Numbered from the stretch's first letter, positions 52,907-63,255 are shown. The stretch: DNA of 64,000 nucleotides from Ornithinibacter aureus (GCF_009858245.1 NZ_VMSB01000001.1:2547623-2611622); one strand, 5' to 3'. Translations and numbers: made by a program. Notes: generated by a model not told the origin, from the sequence alone.

Positions 52907-54922
52907 ATGCCCACCCGAGAGGACACCGCGATCGGCACCCGCTCGTCGGCGGCTCGGCACGGCCCGGCCGGGCCGTACGGGGCTCTCGGGCTCGCCGTCG
53001 CAGCCGGTCTGGTCGCCGTGGTCGTGGCCGCGCTGATCACCGGCGCCGTGGCGCCGCTCGACCTCGGCGACCCCGGCCCGCTCGTGCGCTGGGGGGTGCC
53101 GGTGGTCTCGACGATCAGCACCCTCGCGGCCAGTGCCACCGTCGGGCTGCTCGGCCTGGCGGCCTTCCTCATGCCCGAACGGTCGCGCACCAGCCGCCGG
53201 GTCACCGCCACCCGGTACGCCGCCGGCGCGGCCACGATCTGGGCGATCGCCGCCCTGCTCGAGGTCGTGCTCGCGTTCGCCGACCTCGCCGGCACGCCGC
53301 TGACCAGCCCCGAGCTGCTCGACCAGCTCGTCTCGTTCGTCTGGACCCTCGAGACCACCCGGGTGCTGCTCATCAGCGCGCTCGTGGCCGTGGTCGTCGC
53401 GGCGTGTGCCCGGCTGGCCACCCGCCGTGCTCCGATGGCCTGGCTCGCGGTGTTCACCCTGTTCGCCGTCGTCATCCTCGCGCTGACGGGTCACGCCGCC
53501 GGATCGGCGAGCCACGAGGATGCCGTGAACGCATTGGCGATCCACCTCCTCGGCGTCGTGGTGTGGACCGGGGGGTTGATCGGCCTCATCGTCATGCGCC
53601 GCGGTCTCGGGTCGGACCTCGGCCCGACCGTGACGCGCTACTCGACGGTCGCTGCATGGTGTTTCGCCGCGGTGACCGTGACCGGCCTCCAGCAGGCGTG
53701 GATCCGGCTCGGGTCGTTCGACGCCATCACCACCTCCTACGGCGCGGTCGTCGCGATGAAGACCGTGGCGATCATCGCGCTCGGCGTGCTGGGCTGGCTG
53801 CACCGGCGCACGATCGCGACCCGGCTGACGGCCAACCCCAGTGACGGCAGCGCGTTCGCCCGGCTCGCCGTCGTCGAGATCGCCGTCATGGGCGCCGCGA
53901 CCGGGCTGGCCTCGGTGCTCGCACGCAGCATCCCGCCGGTGCCCGACGCCCCGCCCGCTCCGAGCCGCATCCTCGAGCTGACCGGGTACCCGGACCCGGG
54001 GCCGATGGCGTCGGGTGACTGGTTCACCGCGTGGCGGATCGACTGGCTGTTCCTCGCCGTCGCGGCCCTGGCCGTCGGGCTGTACCTGGCGGGGGTCGTA
54101 CGGTTGCGGCGGCGCGGGGACGCGTGGCCGGTGCTGCGCACGGTGTGCTGGGTGCTCGGGTGGGCACTGTTCGTGTGGGCCACGTGTGGAGCGCCCGGCA
54201 TCTGGGGGCGGGTGCTGTTCAGCGTGCACATGGTGATGCACATGGCCGTGGCGATGATCGTGCCGCTGCTGCTCGTGCCCGGTGCACCGGTGACCCTCGC
54301 GTTGCGCACCCTCAAGGCTCGCCCCGACAAGACGTGGGGGCCGCGTGAGGTGCTGCTCCAGGTGGTGCACTCCCGGGCGATGAAGGTGCTGGCGAACCCG
54401 GTGGTCGCGGCGTGCTTCTTCTTCTTCAGCCTGGCCGCCTTCTACTGGACCGGGCTGTTCGAGCTCTCGCTGACCACCCACACCGGGCACCTGCTGATGA
54501 TCGCCCACTTCCTGCTCACCGGGTACCTGTTCACCTGGGTGCTCATCGGCATCGACCCCGGGGTGCCGCGCTGGAACCCGCTCATGCTGCTCGTCATCCT
54601 CTTCGCGACGATCTCCTTCCACGCCTTCTTCGGGGTGGCGCTGACCGGCAGCGACACCCTGCTGGCCCCTGACTTCTTCACCCAGCTCAACCTGCCGTGG
54701 GGGCCGGATCCCCTGGCCGACCAGCAGCGCGCCGGTGAGATCGCCTGGGGGGTCGGGGAGGCCCCGACCTTGGTGCTCGCGGTGATCGTGGCCGTGCAGT
54801 GGTTCCGGCGCGACGAGGCGCAGGCGCGGCGCCTGGACCGGCAGGCCGACCGTGACGGCGACGCGCAGTTGCGGGCGTACAACGAGCACCTGGCGCAGCT
54901 GCGTGAGGAGACCGAGCGCTGA
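52907..54922 (+). CDS. CopD / cytochrome-oxidase-assembly CtaG fusion membrane protein
   Basis: 671 aa. The N-terminal half (about residues 30-340) is a CopD-type copper import domain with ALTGHAAGSASH and the His-containing helix AIHLLGVVVWTGGLI. The C-terminal half (about 370-640) is caa3_CtaG with VLFSVHMVMHMAVAMIVP, HTGHLLMIAHFLLTGYLF and ISFHAFFGVAL. About sixteen membrane helices. Predicted to move copper across the membrane for Cu centre assembly in oxidase. This fusion is known in actinobacteria. Confidence 0.9.
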   Translation: MPTREDTAIGTRSSAARHGPAGPYGALGLAVAAGLVAVVVAALITGAVAPLDLGDPGPLVRWGVPVVSTISTLAASATVGLLGLAAFLMPERSRTSRRVTATRYAAGAATIWAIAALLEVVLAFADLAGTPLTSPELLDQLVSFVWTLETTRVLLISALVAVVVAACARLATRRAPMAWLAVFTLFAVVILALTGHAAGSASHEDAVNALAIHLLGVVVWTGGLIGLIVMRRGLGSDLGPTVTRYSTVAAWCFAAVTVTGLQQAWIRLGSFDAITTSYGAVVAMKTVAIIALGVLGWLHRRTIATRLTANPSDGSAFARLAVVEIAVMGAATGLASVLARSIPPVPDAPPAPSRILELTGYPDPGPMASGDWFTAWRIDWLFLAVAALAVGLYLAGVVRLRRRGDAWPVLRTVCWVLGWALFVWATCGAPGIWGRVLFSVHMVMHMAVAMIVPLLLVPGAPVTLALRTLKARPDKTWGPREVLLQVVHSRAMKVLANPVVAACFFFFSLAAFYWTGLFELSLTTHTGHLLMIAHFLLTGYLFTWVLIGIDPGVPRWNPLMLLVILFATISFHAFFGVALTGSDTLLAPDFFTQLNLPWGPDPLADQQRAGEIAWGVGEAPTLVLAVIVAVQWFRRDEAQARRLDRQADRDGDAQLRAYNEHLAQLREETER

Positions 54923-54962
54923 GCCTGCGCAGGCCGTGCCCGGTGTCGGGCAGGATGGGTGG

Positions 54963-55802
54963 ATGCGGATCGCAGTCATTCAGCTCGCCTACGGCGACGA
55001 GGAGTCCTTCGAGGAGCGGGTCGACCGGGTTGCCGGGCTCGTCGCGGCCCAGGCTGGGCACGACCTCGTCGTGCTGCCCGAGCTGTGGGGTGCGACGGGA
55101 TTCGACTACTCGCGCTGGGACGACGACGCCCAGCGGCTCGACGGCCCGTGGGCCCGGGCGATGGCGGATGCCGCGCGGGCGGCGGAGGTCGTGCTGCATG
55201 CCGGCTCGTTCGTCGAGCGGCTGCCCCAGGCCGGGGTGGACGGCAATGACCTGGCGAACACCTCGCTGCTGTTCGGTGCTGATGGCGAGGTGCTCGCGAC
55301 CTACCGCAAGATCCACCGGTTCGGGTTCGGTTCCGGCGAGCCCAAGCTCATGGAGGCCGGTGAGGACGTCGTCGTGACCGGCATCCCTCTGCGTGACGGC
55401 GGTTCGGTGACCGCGGGGCTGTCGACGTGTTACGACCTGCGCTTCCCCGAGCTCTACCGACGGCAGGTGGCCGCGGGCGCCGAGCTGTTCGTCATCCCGG
55501 CTGCCTGGCCTGCGGCCCGCGTGGCGCACTGGACGCTGCTCGGGCGGGCGCGGGCCGTGGAGAACCAGGCCGTGGTCGTGCAGTGCAACACGGCGGGGTC
55601 GCACGGCGGGTACGAGATGGGCGGGCACAGCCAGGTCGTGTCGGCCACCGGTGCGGTGCTCGCCGAGGCCGTCGGTGGCGGGCGCGGGTCGGGCGGTGAC
55701 GGCCGGCCCGCGGTGGAGTGCGTGCTCTCGGTGGACGTCGACCTCGCTGCGACGACGGAGTACCGCGAGGCATTCCCGGTGCTTGGCGACCGCCGGCTCT
55801 GA
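54963..55802 (+). CDS. Carbon-nitrogen hydrolase (nitrilase superfamily)
   Basis: 279 aa, ATG at 54963, 6 nt after CAGGAT (leaderless-like). The catalytic triad is visible: Glu in VLPELWGATGF, Lys in ATYRKIHRFGFG, Cys in STCYDLRFPELYRR. Nit2/omega-amidase-like branch. Hydrolyses a small amide or repairs metabolites such as deaminated glutathione-type compounds; substrate unassigned. Ends before the 20-bp hairpin at 55831. Confidence 0.88.
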   Translation: MRIAVIQLAYGDEESFEERVDRVAGLVAAQAGHDLVVLPELWGATGFDYSRWDDDAQRLDGPWARAMADAARAAEVVLHAGSFVERLPQAGVDGNDLANTSLLFGADGEVLATYRKIHRFGFGSGEPKLMEAGEDVVVTGIPLRDGGSVTAGLSTCYDLRFPELYRRQVAAGAELFVIPAAWPAARVAHWTLLGRARAVENQAVVVQCNTAGSHGGYEMGGHSQVVSATGAVLAEAVGGGRGSGGDGRPAVECVLSVDVDLAATTEYREAFPVLGDRRL

Positions 55803-55830
55803 CCGGACCTCCCCGCCGCCTCTGACCGAA

Positions 55831-55875
55831 CCTCACACGCACAAGAGCCGTGCCGGCTCTTGTGCGTGTGAGGTC
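55831..55875. terminator. 20-bp perfect inverted repeat after the nitrilase gene
   Basis: ACCTCACACGCACAAGAGCC (55831-55850) and its exact complement (55856-55875), loop GTGCC. No T-tract. Candidate terminator 28 bp past the stop. Confidence 0.8.
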
Positions 55876-55900
55876 GGAAGCCCCGGGCGGGGAATGGGGG

Positions 55901-56085
55901 GTACCTGTGGGGGTCGTTGCTGCGCGCAAGGAATCCCGTGTCGCGCGCAAGCGGTCCGGCAGATTGTTGCCTGCCGCAAGGGATTCCTTGCCCGCCGCAA
56001 GGGAGCTCTTGCCGCGCGCAAGGGGTTCGGCTGGTTGTTGCCCGCCGCAAGGGATTCCTTGCCCGCTGCAACAACCTCGGGCAGC
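55901..56085. repeat. CAAGGGATTCCTTG cluster, copy near 56 kb
   Basis: Five to six degenerate units of the CGCAAGG...CCTTGC type. The 23-bp stretch beginning GCCGCAAGGGATTCCTTG is identical at 55973 and 56044 (71 bp apart). It fills most of the 336-bp gap 55803-56138; no gene supported. GGTACCTGTGGGGG at 55901 recurs at 61452. Confidence 0.85.
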
Positions 56086-56138
56086 ACCCCCTTGCCCGCC
56101 TTCACAGGATCCGAGACCGAGTCTGCGAGGGTTGGCCC

Positions 56139-57524
<1,386 letters not shown>

Positions 57525-57709
57525 CCGACGCCGGGCTGGCCCGCAGTGACCATGGACATCGACGTGCTGCGCGGCATCCGAACGCCCGCGCGCCGTCGTG
57601 CGCCGTCAGCGCGGCATCCGACGTCGTGCGTGCCGACTGATCTCCCGGGTGGCACCCGCTCGTTCTCGCCCGCTCGATCGGCATGCATCGAGAACACCGT
57701 TCAACCACT

Positions 57710-57723
57710 ACCCGCGGGTAGCG
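57710..57723. promoter_or_regulatory. 14-bp palindrome upstream of the small membrane protein gene
   Basis: CTACCCGCGGGTAG, 50-63 bp upstream of the ATG at 57773, partly within a likely promoter. Resembles TetR-type operators; regulator unknown. Confidence 0.4.
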
Positions 57724-57772
57724 TTGACGGGTCCTGCCGAACCCGGCACCTCTCCCACACCCAGGAGCACTC

Positions 57773-58021
57773 ATGTACATCGGACTCGGCATCGTCCTGT
57801 TCGTCCTCGGCGCCATCCTCGCCTTCGCCCTGAACATCGACATCCCGGGGGTCAGTGACGACACCCTCGGCTACATCCTCATGGCCGCGGGCGCCGTGGC
57901 GATCCTGCTCTCCTTCCTCGCGACCCGCCGTACCGCGACCGGCTACTCCGCCACCCGGGAGTCGCACGTCGACCCCGCCACCGGCACCCGCATCGACCGC
58001 ACCGACGTCGACCCCCGCTGA
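57773..58021 (+). CDS. Small two-helix membrane protein (DUF6458-like)
   Basis: 82 aa. Two membrane helices (residues 2-20, YIGLGIVLFVLGAILAFAL; 33-51, LGYILMAAGAVAILLSFL) joined by NIDIPGVSDDT, then a soluble Arg/Asp/Thr-rich tail. I recall this as DUF6458, widespread in actinobacteria. Function unknown. Confidence 0.75.
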   Translation: MYIGLGIVLFVLGAILAFALNIDIPGVSDDTLGYILMAAGAVAILLSFLATRRTATGYSATRESHVDPATGTRIDRTDVDPR

Positions 58022-58028
58022 GCGCCCG

Positions 58029-58048
58029 CACGGCATCCCGGATGCCGT
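58029..58048. repeat. Head-to-head pair of the GGATGCC motif
   Basis: ACGGCATCCCGGATGCCGT: the abundant octamer and its complement meet to form a palindrome, just after the DUF6458-like gene and before the terminator. Confidence 0.85.
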
Positions 58049-58062
58049 GAAACCGCACCGTC

Positions 58063-58096
58063 GAACGGCCCACCCCGCACGCGGGGTGGGCCGTTC
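58063..58096. terminator. Rho-independent-type terminator
   Basis: GAACGGCCCACCCCGC (58063-58078) and its complement (58081-58096), followed by GGTTCTCTT. A typical actinobacterial stem between the convergent small membrane protein and acyl-CoA dehydrogenase genes. Confidence 0.85.
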
Positions 58097-58159
58097 GGTT
58101 CTCTTGGTGCGGGGCGGGCACACGCAAAGGGGCTGTGCGCCCGCCCCGGGTTCAGGTGC

Positions 58160-60031
58160 TCAGAAGGCGGACTCGGGAACGTCCATGAGCATCGAGTCGG
58201 TGGCCTCGGCCATCGACCGCTCGGCGCTCAGGCGGGGGAGCACCTGCCGGGCGTAGAACTGCGCCGCCGCGACCTTGCCCTCGTAGAAGTCCTTGTCCTT
58301 GCCCGACGCGCCGGCGGCCAGGGCGTCCAGGGCCACCGCGGCCTGACGCAGCAGCAGCCAGCCGACGACGAGGTCGCCGGCGCTCAGCAGCAGCCGTGAG
58401 GTGTTCTGGCCGACCGAGTAGATGTTCGTGATCTCGCCGCCGTTGCGGGGGTCGGACTTCATCAGTTCGCCGACCATGAACCCGAGGATGCCCTGCACGT
58501 CCTCCAGGCCCTGGCCGAGCAGCTCGCGGTCGCGGTCGAGGCGGCCGTCGTGGGCGCCGAGGTCCTTGGCGAACTCCTGCATCTGCGCGGACAGGAAGGT
58601 CAGCGCCTGGCCCTTGTCGCGCACGATCTTGCGGAAGAAGAAGTCCAGGCCCTGGATGGCCGTGGTCCCTTCATACAACGTGTCGATCTTCGCGTCGCGC
58701 ACGTACTGCTCGATCGGGTAGTCCTGGAGGAACCCGGACCCGCCGAAGGTCTGCAGCGACTCGGTGCCGAGCAGCACCCAGGCACGCTCGGAACCCAGGC
58801 CCTTGACGATCGGCAGGAGCAGGTCGTTGACCCGGCTGGCGATGTCGGCGGCCGAGCCACGCTCAAACTCCTCGGAGCCGGTGGTCAGGCGGGCCTGGTC
58901 GACGATGTCCTGCTGGCTGGCGGTGAAGAGCACCAGTGCGCGCAGGCCCTCGGCGTACGCCTTCTGGGTCATGAGCGAGCGGCGGACGTCGGGGTGGTGG
59001 GTGATCGTCACGCGCGGCGCGGTCTTGTCCGAGGCCTGCGTGAGGTCGGCGCCCTGCACGCGCTGCTTGGCGTAGTCGAGGGCGTTGAGGTAGCCGGTCG
59101 ACAGCGTCGCGATGGCCTTGGTGCCGACCATCATCCGGGCGTTCTCGATGACGTGGAACATCTGCGCGATGCCGTCGTGGACGTCGCCGAGCAGGGTGCC
59201 CACGGCCGGGCGCTCGCCGCCGAAGGTCAGCTCGCAGGTCGTGGAGACCTTCAGGCCCATCTTCTTCTCGACGTTGGTGACGTAGACGCCGTTGCGCTCG
59301 CCGAGCTCACCGGTCTCGAGGTCGACCTCGTACTTGCTCAGCACGAACAGCGACAGGCCCTTGGTGCCGGGGCCGGCGCCCTCGGGGCGGGCGAGCACGA
59401 AGTGGATGACGTTGTCGACCATGTCGGACTCGGCGCTGGTGATGAAGCGCTTGACGCCGGAGATGGTCCAGGTGCCGTCGCCGTTGTCGATCGCCTTGGT
59501 GCGGCCGGCGCCGACGTCCGACCCGGCATCCGGCTCGGTGAGCACCATCGTGCAGTGCCAGCCCTTGTCGGCGATCCACTGGGCGAGCTTCTTCTGCTCG
59601 TCGTTGCCCAGGGCGTGGAGCAGCTTGGCGAAGCCGTACGACGCGGCGAACATCGCCACGGCCGGGTTCGAGCCGAGCAGCATCTCGTTGACGCCCCAGC
59701 GCACGCTCGGTGGGACGACGGTGCCGCCGAGCTCGGCGTTGAGGTCAATGCTCCAGAAGCCGCTGTCGCGGTAGGCGTTGAACGACTTCGCGAACGACTC
59801 GGGCATCGTCACGGCCTGCGTCGTCGGGTCGTAGACGGGCGGGTGGCGGTCGGAGTCCTCGAAGGACTCGGCGAGCTCGTTCTGCGCCAGCCGCGCGACC
59901 TCCTTGAGCATCTCGCGCGCGGTGTCGACGTCCACCTCCTCGTACGGGCCGGTGCCCAGGACGTCGCCGCGGCCGAGCACCTCGAAGAGGTTGAACTCGA
60001 TGTCTCGCAGATTGCTCTTGTAGTGGCCCAT
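58160..60031 (-). CDS. Acyl-CoA dehydrogenase, long form
   Basis: 623 aa, about 200 longer than ordinary members, with an N-terminal extension ([20 protein letters not shown]) and a C-terminal helical domain as in the AcdA/DmdC/very-long-chain branch. [17 protein letters not shown] (flavin), [16 protein letters not shown], and the catalytic Glu in [16 protein letters not shown]. Oxidises long-chain acyl-CoA with FAD. The promoter carries an operator-like palindrome. Confidence 0.9.
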   Translation of the reverse strand: MGHYKSNLRDIEFNLFEVLGRGDVLGTGPYEEVDVDTAREMLKEVARLAQNELAESFEDSDRHPPVYDPTTQAVTMPESFAKSFNAYRDSGFWSIDLNAELGGTVVPPSVRWGVNEMLLGSNPAVAMFAASYGFAKLLHALGNDEQKKLAQWIADKGWHCTMVLTEPDAGSDVGAGRTKAIDNGDGTWTISGVKRFITSAESDMVDNVIHFVLARPEGAGPGTKGLSLFVLSKYEVDLETGELGERNGVYVTNVEKKMGLKVSTTCELTFGGERPAVGTLLGDVHDGIAQMFHVIENARMMVGTKAIATLSTGYLNALDYAKQRVQGADLTQASDKTAPRVTITHHPDVRRSLMTQKAYAEGLRALVLFTASQQDIVDQARLTTGSEEFERGSAADIASRVNDLLLPIVKGLGSERAWVLLGTESLQTFGGSGFLQDYPIEQYVRDAKIDTLYEGTTAIQGLDFFFRKIVRDKGQALTFLSAQMQEFAKDLGAHDGRLDRDRELLGQGLEDVQGILGFMVGELMKSDPRNGGEITNIYSVGQNTSRLLLSAGDLVVGWLLLRQAAVALDALAAGASGKDKDFYEGKVAAAQFYARQVLPRLSAERSMAEATDSMLMDVPESAF

Positions 60032-60070
60032 GACGGTGTCCTCCGGGGGTGCGGCTGGTGCAGGTGAGCG

Positions 60071-60110
60071 CTTGCTTACCAGTGTGCTACCGACCGGTAA
60101 CTAAAGCAAG
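60071..60110 (-). promoter_or_regulatory. Operator-like palindrome in the acyl-CoA dehydrogenase promoter
   Basis: TACCGACCGGTA (60088-60099) resembles TetR-type fatty-acid-degradation operators. It is framed by CTTGCTT (60071-60077) and AAGCAAG (60104-60110). On the minus strand TTGCTT and CACACT are 17 bp apart, so the site would overlap the core promoter. Confidence 0.55.
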
Positions 60111-60254
60111 GGGGATGCCGTGACACGGGGGAAGTGGCGTGCGTCACCTCCGCGCCCACCGCCCTCCGGGTGAGTTTCGTCGCCGTCCCGTCGCAGCCCT
60201 TCGCCTTCCGCCGTGGCCAAGCACGGCCTGCACTCCCGGGAGGCGGTCACCGCC

Positions 60255-60260
60255 TAGTCT
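60255..60260 (+). promoter_or_regulatory. -10 hexamer for a leaderless mRNA
   Basis: TAGTCT ends 7 nt before the ATG at 60268; no Shine-Dalgarno sequence. Confidence 0.5.
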
Positions 60261-60267
60261 GGCGAGC

Positions 60268-60891
60268 ATGCAGAGCGAGGGGACCGAGGCAGCCGAGGGC
60301 ACGTCCGCGCAGGTGCTCGCACAGGCGCGCGCCGCCGTCGACGCCGGCGCCGTCTGGCGGGCCCGCGACCTGCTCGCCGCTCACGTCGAGGCCGATCGGG
60401 ACCTCGCGGTGCTGACGATGCTCGGTGAGGTCTACACCTCCATGGGGGACCTGCCGCGGGCCGGTGCCATCTGGTTCGCCGCCGGCGCCAAGGGTGATGA
60501 GGTGGATGCCGCGGTGGCGGCGTGGCGGGCGCAGTCCCGTGACGACTTCACGCTCATGTGGCACTCGCTCCCCGCGTCGGTTCGGGTCGAGCCGATGCCG
60601 CGCCGGATCGAGGCGCTGCGCGAGCGGGCCCGCGCAGCGGGAGGTGACGTCGACGCGGAGGCGCCGCGGACGGCATCCGACGTCGTTGGTCCTCGCCCCG
60701 CCGGCCCGGCCGGGGAGCCTGCGGCTGCGCCGAGCACCGAGCTGACGACTCTTCCCGCTCCTGATGCCGAGGATGAGGAGGAGGGGAAGTTCGACGCCTC
60801 GTGGTTCGTCGCGTGGGTGCTGGCCGTGCTGTTCGTGGTGTTCGCGGTGATCGGGTTCGTCACCGCCCTGGGCTGGGTCGTTCCGGGCTGA
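60268..60891 (+). CDS. Small TPR-like protein with C-terminal membrane anchor
   Basis: 207 aa from the ATG at 60268. Residues 15-115 are helical and repeat-like (ARAAVDAGAVWRARDLLAAH, VLTMLGEVYTSMGDLPRAGAIW), as in DUF6584-type proteins (recalled). An acidic linker (DAEDEEEGKFD) leads to a single C-terminal helix (WFVAWVLAVLFVVFAVIGFV). Probably a cytoplasmic domain tethered to the membrane. Function unknown. Confidence 0.65.
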   Translation: MQSEGTEAAEGTSAQVLAQARAAVDAGAVWRARDLLAAHVEADRDLAVLTMLGEVYTSMGDLPRAGAIWFAAGAKGDEVDAAVAAWRAQSRDDFTLMWHSLPASVRVEPMPRRIEALRERARAAGGDVDAEAPRTASDVVGPRPAGPAGEPAAAPSTELTTLPAPDAEDEEEGKFDASWFVAWVLAVLFVVFAVIGFVTALGWVVPG

Positions 60892-60919
60892 GGGCTCACG
60901 TGACTGGGATGATCGGCGG

Positions 60920-61372
60920 GTGAGCCCGGACATCGAGCCGTCAGACGCCAGAGCCGCCCGCCGCCAGCAGGCGCGCGAGAACGCCGAGTACCACCGTCTC
61001 GCTGCCGAGCGGGCCGCGCAGGCCGAGGCACACGCCACGGCACCGATGGTGGCGGCCTTCGCCGAGGCGATGCGGGCCGCGGGCATCGAGCCCACCCGGC
61101 TGCGGGCGATGCCCTACAGCGGCAAGGGCACTCTGCGCACCGATGTCGAAGGCTGGTACGTGCGACGCGACCGCCGCAACGCCGTGGGGGTGGATGGTCG
61201 CTGGTACGTCCTCGTCGCGGCGCCGAGCCTGCGCGGCCGGCTGTCCGGCATCCACGTCGAACCGAGTGCCGCCCCGATGCAGGTCGGTGCCGGTGGGCGG
61301 GACGGCGACTCGGTGGCGCTGGACGTCCTGTTGCGGCTGCGGCTGGATGCCGGGCGCGACTTCCCGTCGTGA
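60920..61372 (+). CDS. Conserved hypothetical protein
   Basis: 150 aa from the GTG at 60920, 6 nt after GATGAT (leaderless-like). A charged N-terminal helix (ARAARRQQARENAEYHRLAAE) precedes a small b-rich domain (GWYVRRDRRNAVGVDGRWYVLVA). No membrane segment or known motif. Likely belongs with the preceding gene (28-bp gap). Confidence 0.6.
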   Translation: MSPDIEPSDARAARRQQARENAEYHRLAAERAAQAEAHATAPMVAAFAEAMRAAGIEPTRLRAMPYSGKGTLRTDVEGWYVRRDRRNAVGVDGRWYVLVAAPSLRGRLSGIHVEPSAAPMQVGAGGRDGDSVALDVLLRLRLDAGRDFPS

Positions 61373-61451
61373 TGGGGCGGCATTCTTTCGCCGAGCGGCG
61401 ACCCGTTCGTTGAGGCGCTGCGGTGTGCCTGTTCCTGAGAGCCGAGGGGCA

Positions 61452-61520
61452 GGTACCTGTGGGGGAGTCCTTGCGCCGGTGAAGGGATTCCTTGCGGCCG
61501 GTAGGCATTCCTGGCGAGGT
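61452..61520. repeat. CAAGGGATTCCTTG-family repeat, copy near 61.5 kb
   Basis: GGTACCTGTGGGGG (61452) followed by GTGAAGGGATTCCTTGCGGC (61479-61498), matching the copies at 55.9 and 37.5 kb. Last copy before the tRNA fragment; none is seen in the island beyond. Confidence 0.8.
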
Positions 61521-61551
61521 GCCCCGTGGTGCGCGGCCGGATGTCGTTCAG

Positions 61552-61592
61552 AGCCGATGACGGGAATCGAACCCGCGTGTCCAGCTTGGGAA
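61552..61592 (-). other. 3' fragment of tRNA-Gly(CCC), putative attachment site
   Basis: Read on the minus strand: anticodon loop TTCCCAA (61592-61586, anticodon CCC), stem GCTGG, T-arm GCGGG-TTCGATT-CCCGT, acceptor strand CATCGGC and discriminator T (61552). The 5' half is absent: sequence above 61592 does not pair with the anticodon stem and lacks a D-arm. This is the classic remnant left when an element integrates into a tRNA 3' end. The intact tRNA should lie at the far end of the element, outside the window. Confidence 0.85.
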
Positions 61593-62150
61593 TCAGACGA
61601 TGTGGGTTTTCAGAGGGTTGTACCGAGCACATTTCGTGCTCAGCCAGTGGCTCGAGGGTAGCCGCTGAAGGGGGTGGGTGGTGGCCCACATCTGGCACGT
61701 CTTGGCACGCCCTCAGGGACCTGCCGGCTGGGGACGAACGACTCTGTCGGGGGGGTGAAGTATGTCTGGGCGGAGGTCGAGTAGGTGGTTGTCGGGCGTC
61801 CTGATTCCGTCACGTTCACAGCCGACTCAGCTAGCTCCTCGAGGGGGCGGCCATGCAACTGCCCGCAAGGCTCGTCCTTCCTCCCTCGGTCCGGTTGCCC
61901 GAGCCATGCAGCCACACTGCGGCTGCTGAGGCCGCCGGCGCGGGGCGTTGGCTGCGTGCCGCAGCGAAATCAGTTGCCGATGGGTGAGTTCGCGAACTTG
62001 GCGCGCCGGGCGCCAGATCTCACCATCTATGCGGATTCGCACGGGGTCGCATCGCCTCGCACTGGGATCGCACCGAGGTATCGCTGATACGGGGTGCGAA
62101 ACCAGAACTCACCAGCTCTGCAGAGACATCCGGCGGCGTATTCGTGGCGA
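61593..62150. other. Non-coding left end of the presumed island
   Basis: About 560 bp with no supported gene. Contains a short hairpin GAGCAC-ATTTC-GTGCTC (61625-61641), a TGGCACG/TTGGCACG direct repeat (61694-61712), and a larger inverted repeat at 62070-62097. Base composition is lower in G+C than the chromosome to the left. Plausible site for recombinase arm-binding, unproven. Confidence 0.5.
62070..62097. promoter_or_regulatory. Interrupted inverted repeat upstream of the winged-helix gene
   Basis: GCACC-GAG-GTATC-GCT-GATAC-GG-GGTGC: two nested arm pairs. About 55 bp upstream of the -35 region; could be an operator. Confidence 0.45.
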
Positions 62151-62178
62151 TTGACCAGGGGCACTTTCGGCGTACCGT
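62151..62178 (+). promoter_or_regulatory. Promoter for a leaderless transcript
   Basis: TTGACC (62151-62156), 16-bp spacer, TACCGT (62173-62178), then 7 nt to the ATG at 62186. No Shine-Dalgarno sequence precedes this ATG. The best-defined promoter in the window; it fixes the start of the next gene at 62186 rather than the in-frame GTG at 62144. Confidence 0.7.
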
Positions 62179-62185
62179 TTCACCC

Positions 62186-63043
62186 ATGACCAGCGACATC
62201 AGCACGGACCTCGAGTCCGAGGAAGCCTTGGACCCGGACGCTGTCAAGGCGACGCCCGAGAGCACCCGTGACTCAATCGTCAAGGCCACGGGGAGCGGCT
62301 ACACGCCGGTCCGCCACATCCTCGTGCAGAAGTACTCGGGGAGGAACCGTGCGTCCACCCTCGGGAAGCTTGTCCGCGAGAGGAAGCATCGCGAACTCAT
62401 CCTCTATCTCCTCGTGCTTACCGCCTGGGACGATGGAGCCCGGCCTGCATGGCCTGCCGCTGTGTGGCTGAGGGCGCTCACGGTCTCCAGCAAGCCCAAC
62501 ATGACGTGGTCGCGCTCGAGCCTCTCCGAGACGTGGACGGCTCTCGTGGAGCTCAAGCTCGTGAAGCGGAATCGCGAGCGCCGACGGAGCCGCATCACGC
62601 CTCGTAACGAGAGCCGTCGCGGCGTGTATGACCGTCCGGACGGGAAGACGACTGCGAATCACTACCTCGTCCTGCCTGGCGCCTTCTGGGCCGACCTCTG
62701 GTTCGACCGCCTGAGCCTGGCAGGGGTGGCCGTGCTGCTCATCCTGCTCAAGGAGACGGGCAAGGACGAGGAGGTTCACATGACCTACGGAGAAGCTGCC
62801 TCGTGGTACGGCTTCAGTGAGTCGACGGCGAAGAAGGGATTCCAAGAACTGGTCGCTGTGGGTCTGGCTGAAACCCGCGACACCTACAAGCGAGCTGACT
62901 ACGCCGAGGATGGCTACTCGGTGGAGCGGTGGTACTGGCTGACGGGCGACTTCTCCACGGCGGCGCGGGAGTCGGCAAGGAAGGACGCCGCGAGAGCACG
63001 CCGTATGCGTGCGCGCAAGGTGAAGGCGGTGAGCAAGTCGTGA
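62186..63043 (+). CDS. Double winged-helix-like protein of the island (possible replication initiator or regulator)
   Basis: 285 aa from the ATG at 62186. First half (about 50-150): ELILYLLVLTAWDDGARPAWP, MTWSRSSLSETWTALVELKLV, i.e. a helix-turn-helix with a basic wing (KRNRERRRSRITPR). Second half (about 180-255): LSLAGVAVLLILLKET and MTYGEAASWYGFSESTAKKGFQELVAVGLAE, a second one. The C-terminus is strongly basic. The tandem winged-helix plan is like plasmid/phage replication initiators, but no Rep family is recognised. Overlaps the next gene. Confidence 0.6.
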   Translation: MTSDISTDLESEEALDPDAVKATPESTRDSIVKATGSGYTPVRHILVQKYSGRNRASTLGKLVRERKHRELILYLLVLTAWDDGARPAWPAAVWLRALTVSSKPNMTWSRSSLSETWTALVELKLVKRNRERRRSRITPRNESRRGVYDRPDGKTTANHYLVLPGAFWADLWFDRLSLAGVAVLLILLKETGKDEEVHMTYGEAASWYGFSESTAKKGFQELVAVGLAETRDTYKRADYAEDGYSVERWYWLTGDFSTAARESARKDAARARRMRARKVKAVSKS

Positions 63044-63255
63044 GGCGCGAAGGCGATCACGCAGCCTCTCTGGCGCGGGAGTTCCGGCTGTTGGTGGCGC
63101 CGGCGCTGGGTAGCTGGGCCAAGGTACTCCAACTTCTCGTCCTTCTCGGAGCTGTCGCGGTCCTGATCCTGGTGGTGGTCATCTCCGTGTCGATCGCGGT
63201 CGGGGGCGTCGGCTTTGCATCTGGTTTCGTGCGTCAGGGGATCGTGAGTCTCTGA
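63040..63255 (+). CDS. Small single-helix membrane protein of the island
   Basis: 71 aa, GTG at 63040 overlapping the previous stop (GTGA). A charged N-terminal 25 residues (REGDHAASLAREFRLLV) is followed by one long hydrophobic segment (about 28-62: LQLLVLLGAVAVLILVVVIS). Coupled to the winged-helix gene. Unrecognised; small membrane partners of this type are common in mobile elements. Confidence 0.55.
   Translation: MRREGDHAASLAREFRLLVAPALGSWAKVLQLLVLLGAVAVLILVVVISVSIAVGGVGFASGFVRQGIVSL

Noticed and set aside
55917-56138. Upstream extension of the FAD oxidase
   Set aside because: It translates the CAAGGGATTCCTTG repeats; GTG 56139 has its own ribosome-binding site and marks where family similarity begins.
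58550-60067. 505-codon frame opposite the long acyl-CoA dehydrogenase
   Set aside because: Antisense shadow; the minus-strand gene has complete catalytic motifs.
61552-61630. Complete tRNA-Gly gene
   Set aside because: Bases above 61592 do not pair with the anticodon stem and no D-arm or 5' acceptor strand is present; only the 3' part remains.
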